A stretch of DNA of 64,000 bases from Triangularia verruculosa (Eukaryota > Ascomycota > Sordariomycetes > Sordariales > Podosporaceae): contig MU863875.1 in NCBI GenBank assembly GCA_033296885.1, positions 372,001 to 436,000 of the forward strand, in the 5' to 3' direction. Of the stretch, positions 58,481 to 64,000 are shown one piece after another. The position numbers and the translations under genes are program-made. Each line of letters begins with the position of its first letter. Positions within the stretch are counted from its first letter, which is position 1. Below the pieces are notes generated by a model. The model worked only from the letters and a program-made list of their open reading frames with translations. It searched no databases and had not been told where the DNA came from.

Positions 58481-61400
58481 ATGGGCAAACCGAAAAAAGT
58501 CAAAATCCCAGGCGACCCCAACGCCAAATCGCCCGCGGCCAAAGCCCAGGATGATCAAGTCATGGGCGTACGTCTTCTTTCTTTCCATTATCTTCCCACC
58601 GCTAACAGTGACGAAAAACAAAGACAAACTCCTCCTCCATCGTATCTAAACGGTCGGTAGAAAAGATCTACCACCCAGACGAACCCCCGTTTTTTCGGTA
58701 TTTTGTGTCAAAGTACCAGCGGCGAGCACCGCTCATCAACAGGGGGTACTGGCTGCGAATGCGGGTGATTGATGTTTTGGTTCGCGACTTTTTAAAGCGG
58801 CCGTTGAGGGAAGGGAAGAAGAGCAAGGTTGTGGTGAACTTGGGGGCGGGCAGTGATGTGCTGCCTTGGCAGTGCTTGACGAGGTATAAGCAGGACTGTA
58901 AAGGGGTGAAGTTTGTGGATGTGGATTTTCCCGAGTTGATGGAGAGGAAGAGGGGGGTTGTGATGGGGGAGGAGGGGCTGAGGAGGTTTTTGACGGGGGT
59001 GAGGGTGCCGGGCGAGAAGGTGAAGCCAGGGGGTGTGGTGCTGGATAGTGAGGAGTATGCGCAGTTGGGGGTTGATTTGAGGGATTTGGGGGGGTTGGAG
59101 AAGGGACTAGGGGAAGTGCTTGGGGGCGATTGGAAGGGGGAGTGCGAGTTTGTTTTTGTTGCGGAGGTGAGTATTACTTATATGGAGCGGGAGGGGGCGG
59201 ATGGGGTGATACAATGGGCGGGGACGACGGTGCCGGATGCGGAGTTTGTGTTGCTGGAGCAGATTTTGCCTGATGGGAGGGAGCACCCGTTTGCGAGGAC
59301 GATGTTGAGTCATTTTGATAAGCTGAATACCCAGTTGAAGTCGGTGGAGACGTACCCAACGGTGGAGGATCAGTATAGACGGTTTGAGGCGAGGGGGTGT
59401 GGGGACGTGAAGGTTTGGACGCTGTGGGAGGCGTGGGGAGACGAGACGTTTTTGAGCAGGGAGGAGAGGGTTGGGTTGGATGAGGTGGAGGAGTTTGATG
59501 AGTGGGAGGAGTTTGCGCTTTTCGGGAGCCATTATTGTGTGGTGAGGGCGAGGACGGTGGGGGGGAAGGGTGGTGCTCCGGTGGTGCATCGTGGTGTTGA
59601 TATCGCAACGGAAATCGTGGAGACGCACGTTGACGAGACTACGGGAACAAGAGGGCAGAGGAGATTTGCCGCGGCAATGGAGGTTTCACGGGAAGGGAAA
59701 CAGTCTGAGATTCTGAATGTGCTTGGACTGGGAACGAGGAATAGGCTGCAGTCTTGCGATGTGTTCACTCAAGGGGGAGTGAGCGAGCTTACCTTTGGGG
59801 AGGGCGGGCCAGCAAGCAGGATGTGCCATTCGCTGGTCGATTTGGGAGACTCTGTCTTGCTGGCTGGTGGCCGTGGTTCACCTTCTAGTCCCCTCAAAGA
59901 CTGCTGGCTGTTTGACAAGAAAACAAGCAGCTGGGCTCGGACACACGATCTCCCCGTGCCACTCTACCGGCCGGCTGTTGTGGCACTCGGAAGCTCTGGA
60001 ACGGCTTTACTGGTGAACGGCCGGGGGAAAAGCTCGACGTTTGACGGTTGCTTGCTTTACCATCCTGAGAAGGGGTGGATTGAGTGTGAAGTCAGAGGCG
60101 ACAACTTTGCCGCGCGATATGGAGGTGTTCTGGGTGTCAAGAGCACTACAGCTACCGGCTTCAACGGTGTATATGCTGGCGGCTTGGTGGATGCGCTTCT
60201 CACAGATGAAGTGGTGTCCTGGGCCCTAGATATCTTTGATATCAAGAAGCCTGTCGTCACGTTTACACGCCTGCGGCCGTCTGCTGGTTCAGATCCAAGC
60301 GCTTCCAGCTGGCTGGTAGCTAGGTTTGGAGCGACCTGCTTTCACCATGGAGATGAGTTCATCCTGTTGGGCGGAGTGGCTAGGGACCATCTCTTGGGTT
60401 ATCAGGACGAAATTGTAGGTTTCTCGGTTACAGACGGTGAGTACAATATCACCCGCCGCTTGGTATCTGATGCGTCGACTCGTGCGCTTTATATTGGGCA
60501 CTCGGCTGTGGTAACTATGGATGGGAGAATCGTCATTGTAGGAGGCGGCGCTACATGCTTCTCCATGGGCACTTTCTGGAATAAGGGCGTATATTCTCTG
60601 CGCCTGCCAGGTCTTGATACAGCTGATGCTCTTCCCCACTGGGTTCACGACAGGACGATCGACATCATTCCGGGCGAGCGGAGTGGCCCCGTCAAAACAG
60701 AGCCCCGGAACGGAGACAAAAAAACCACCATCAAGGCCATCGAGCGTGTCCAGCTCAAGACAGCAGACGACTTCGCCAAGATTGTCCGTACCGGGCGCCC
60801 AGTTGTCCTGGAAGGCTTGGACTTGGGCCACTGTGTTGCGTCTTGGAACCTGAAATACTTGGCAGAGAAGGTTGGCAGCGACCGCAAGGTAAACCACCCA
60901 CTATGACACTTGCTATGATATGTGTTGACTAACAATGCTAGGTTGTCGTCCACGAAGCCGCCACTCAGGTAATGGATTTCAACGCCAAGAACTTTCGATA
61001 CGTAACAACCGAATTTGGGGACTTGGCGCAAAAGATCGAACAAGGCGGCAGACTGTACCTTCGGGCACTTTCTCATGAGAAGCCCACAGAGAAACCGTCG
61101 GTGCTTGAAGATGACTTCCCAACCTTGGCTGATGACTTTGTGTTGCCAGAGCAACTGGCTTTGGTCAGGGAGAATTTGTTTAGCTCTGTGCTGAGGCTGT
61201 CTGGGCCGGTAAATATGTGGTTGCACTACGATGTAAGTTTGTTACGGTCCCTGATATATTAGCAGGATGATAATCTGACCGAGATTCAGGTAATGGCCAA
61301 CGTCTACTGCCAGATAGGGGGTTCAAAGAGGCTCATCCTGTTCCCGCCATCGGATGTGGAGCATCTGTCCTTCGCGCCAGGGGCTTCGAGCTCCAGTATT

Positions 61401-61742
61401 GACGTATTTTCGTCTCTTGAGTCTTTGGAGCTGGTACAAACACATCCCCACGAGGCTGTGTTAGGTCCTGGGGAGGTCCTCTTCCTGCCACCTCTGTGGT
61501 TGCACACAGCAACGCCAACGTCAAATAAGAGCATCGCGGTCAATGTGTTCTTCAGAGACCTCGACAGCAACTCGTATGCTGCCGGGAGAGATGTATATGG
61601 TAACCGTGATCTGGCGGCATATGAGAAAGGCAGACAGGACATCGGTCGCATCGCCAACAGCTTCCAGAAGCTGCCAGCTGAGGCAAGAGAGTTTTATCTT
61701 TTGAGGCTGGCTGATGAACTGAGGAGGAAAGCGAGGGGTTGA
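58481..61742 (+). CDS. PPM2: tRNA wybutosine-synthesizing protein 4 (Tyw4/Ppm2; methyltransferase-kelch-JmjC)
   Basis: Four exons (58481-58567, 58624-60888, 60942-61232, 61290-61742; introns of 56, 53 and 57 bp, all in phase 0) encode 1031 residues. Tyw4 carries out the last steps of wybutosine formation on tRNA-Phe, methylating and methoxycarbonylating the side chain with SAM. The leucine-carboxyl-methyltransferase-like domain shows NRGYWLRM and the SAM motif NLGAGSD (101-107). Kelch-like repeats follow (MCHSLVDLGDSVLLAGGRG, EFILLGGVARDH, RIVIVGGGATCF). The C-terminal JmjC/cupin domain has MWLHYD (H879, D881) and PPLWLHTATPT (H953), so all three likely metal ligands are present. The short first exon (MGKPKKVKIPGD) joins TNSSSIVSKRSVEKIYHP, well conserved in the family. 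Confidence 0.96.
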
Positions 61743-62498
61743 TGCGTAGAAGCTAGAATAAAATAAAATAAAAGAGATACCTACCCCAGGCGAATCGGAC
61801 ATAAGATGAAGACCCTGAAGATGCAAGCCACGAGCAATCCTATCAAAGACATTGGTGGTCGTTGAGTCTGAGGTCAGTGTTCAGCAGGGCCACCAATCAG
61901 AGTCCAAGACTTCCCATCGAGTCAGCAAGGCACATGCGTCAAGGGACTGCCCTGACAGGTCCGTTTTGCCCAGGCGGCACATGGCGGCATGATGGCATTG
62001 CGCTACCAACTGACGACAAGCCTCGTTGAAAATAACTGCCCGTCTTCTCTATCCTCTCCATGGTGATACCTCAGTATGAATATCGGTCATTATGAGGAAC
62101 CGCGAAACAAATACCGGCATCAAAACGAATATGAGACATTTCTTCAGCTCTGAGTCTCAAGAGTCAAGATATCGCCGCCATCCTACACTGTAAATGTCAC
62201 TCTCGGCCCTCACAAGTGGACCCTGTTAGTCAAAAACCCACAGCGGTTAGTTGGCCAGTGCGCAGTTTTTGATGCCCGTCGTGTACCCGGGATTTGCCGG
62301 ACCAATTTTTTAAGGTCCCTTTTCCCGAAAGCCCGCCCCGACCTCACTTTTTCCAAAAAGGCTCATCCACTGCCAAACGACGTCGGATCTCTTTCCACAA
62401 GTCCCAATTGACTCCCCTTCTTGAATCTCGAGCCCCCGAGCCTTCAGGAACCAACTCCACTCAATCTTCCAGTCCGACTCTTCATCACAGTCTTCAAG
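61743..62498 (+). promoter_or_regulatory. MIR1 promoter region
   Basis: 756 bases between PPM2 and MIR1. The last ~150 bases are pyrimidine-rich and lead to the MIR1 start (CTTCAAGATGGCC). No gene is seen. Confidence 0.5.
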
Positions 62499-63606
62499 AT
62501 GGCCACCAAGACCGAGACCCAGCCCCAACTGAGCGGCATTGACCTCTACTCCAGATTCGCCCTTGCCGGTGCCATCGGCTGCTCCGTCACCCATGGTGCC
62601 CTCACCCCCGTCGATGTGTAGGTCCCCGAGTCTTTGCGCCGGCGAGATGCGATTGCGCCTTACTGACTTTCAACCCCCCCTCCAGCGTCAAGACTCGCAT
62701 CCAGCTCGACCCCATCACCTACAACAGGGGCATGATTGGTGGCTTCAAGCAGGTCATCAAGAATGAGGGTGCTGGTGCCCTCCTCACCGGTGTCGGCCCT
62801 ACCTTCGCCGGTTACTTCCTCCAGGGCGCCCTGAAGTTCGGTGGTTACGAGCTGTTCAAGCAGCAGGCCATCAACTATCTCGGCTACGAGAACGCCTCCA
62901 AGTACCGCACCGGTGTCTACCTCGCCTCCTCCGCCTTGGCCGAGTTCTTCGCCGATATTGCCCTCTGCCCCCTTGAGGCCACCCGTATCCGCCTCGTGTC
63001 CGAGCCCACCTACGCCAACGGCCTCGTCGGTGGCTTCACCAAGATGCTCAAGAACGAGGGTGTCGGCGCCTTCTACGCCGGCTTCGGCCCCATTCTGTTC
63101 AAGCAGTATGTTCCTCCGGAAGCCTAGCAACAGTGTAGCATGTACTGACCGTAACCAGGATTCCTTACACCATGGCCAAGTTCGTCGTGTACGAGAAGAC
63201 CGCCGAGGCCATCTACAAGGTCTACCCCAAGAAGGACATGTCCAGCACCCTCCAGACTGTTACCAACCTTAGTTCCGGTCTCGTTGCCGGTCTCGTCGCT
63301 GCTGTCGTCTCCCAGCCCGCCGACACCATGTTGAGCAAGATCAACAAGACCCCCGGCGCTCCCGGCGAGGGCACCACCAGCCGTCTCATCAAGATCGCCA
63401 AGGAGCTCGGCTGGAAGGGCTCCTACACCGGCATCGGTGCCCGTCTCGTCATGGTCGGCACCCTTACCGCCTTCCAGTTCGCCATCTACGGTGACATCAA
63501 GAAGGCTCTTGGTATGTTTTGTTTGGGCAATCATAGATCTATCGGATAACCAATGCTAACGTTGTTCCTAACAGGCGCCACTGGCGGTGTCGAGATCGGC
63601 AAATAA
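62499..63606 (+). CDS. MIR1: Mitochondrial phosphate carrier
   Basis: Four exons (62499-62617, 62686-63105, 63159-63511, 63575-63606; introns of 68, 53 and 63 bp) encode 307 residues. Three carrier repeats each show the family signature: TPVDVVKTRIQ (from residue 36), CPLEATRIRLV and QPADTMLSKI. ALAGAIGCSVTHGALTPVD and ALKFGGYELFK are typical of the phosphate carrier rather than other SLC25 members. The protein imports phosphate with protons across the mitochondrial inner membrane for ATP synthesis. Codon use is strongly biased to C-ending codons, unlike its neighbours, as expected for a highly expressed gene. The last exon codes only for the C-terminal ATGGVEIGK. Confidence 0.97.
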
Positions 63607-64000
63607 GCAACTTGACCAGTCAATAGTGCCGGTGTAGCCCAGCAAGGGTGGTGATCTATCCCCATTCTTGTGTGGGGTCAGGGAGGATGGAGGGGCTATG
63701 ATGGGTGGAGAAAGGGGGAGAAAAATCGACGCTGCTGTTGTTACGACCTGAATGACAGCTCCAAAACAAAAACGACCAACAACAGGCAGGGTATGTTGCT
63801 CGCTTTTTACACATGGGAAGGGTGTTATTTTCCGGTTTCTGTTTGCTGCATTTCCGGGATGAAGCCTTTCGCTATTTCTTTTGTTGTGTATGGCTATAAT
63901 ACTCTATGGGCAGGGATCTGGGAATTGTATCTGAGTTTTTTTTGTCTTGGGCGATTAAAAAGTGTGCTTTCAAAGAGACCTATAGAGCGATAGATCGGAG
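63607..64000 (+). other. MIR1 3' flank
   Basis: 3' UTR of MIR1 and beyond. A plus frame at 63670-63993 is a non-coding by-product with no motif. Confidence 0.5.

Overview
The window is nuclear DNA of a filamentous ascomycete, most likely a Sordariomycete. Short introns (mostly 53-68 bp) have GTRNGT donors and CTRAC-like branch sites. Start contexts are CAAAATG-like, promoters are pyrimidine-rich, and the proteins resemble Neurospora/Podospora-type families. I recognise 16 protein-coding genes (one cut by the left edge), a spliced tRNA-Ile(AAU) and a tRNA-Gly(GCC). There is no sign of transposons, CRISPR arrays or an AT-rich RIP-mutated block.

Left part (1-10.5 kb): the 3' end of the vesicle-tether gene USO1, tRNA-Ile, the wybutosine gene TRM12/TYW2, a secreted EF-hand protein, about 3.9 kb without a gene, and a four-finger C2H2 transcription factor on the minus strand. 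Middle (10.5-32.4 kb): about 21.8 kb with no coding sequence I can support, of balanced base composition, holding only simple repeats and promoter-like pyrimidine tracts. This desert lies upstream of the C2H2 gene and is the most unusual large-scale feature. Right part (32.4-64 kb), denser: SPB4 (ribosome biogenesis helicase), DGK1 (CTP-dependent diacylglycerol kinase), a KxDL-type protein, an RGG protein with a snRNP27-like motif, a lipocalin-like protein, a LENG1/CIR_N-type RS protein, SEC18 (NSF ATPase), tRNA-Gly, a stomatin, a secreted PL1 pectate lyase, the transporter MCH1, the wybutosine gene PPM2/TYW4, and the mitochondrial phosphate carrier MIR1.

Functional links: TRM12 and PPM2 act in the same tRNA-Phe wybutosine pathway although 55 kb apart. 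USO1, SEC18 and the EF-hand protein all belong to the secretory pathway. SEC18 and the LENG1-like gene are divergent with 375 bp between starts. The LENG1-like and lipocalin-like genes converge with 85 bp between stops. The best candidate for something undescribed is a possible Pol III unit on the minus strand near 55.75-55.89 kb, with TATA, A-box, near-B-box, hairpin and T-run. It is a hypothesis only.
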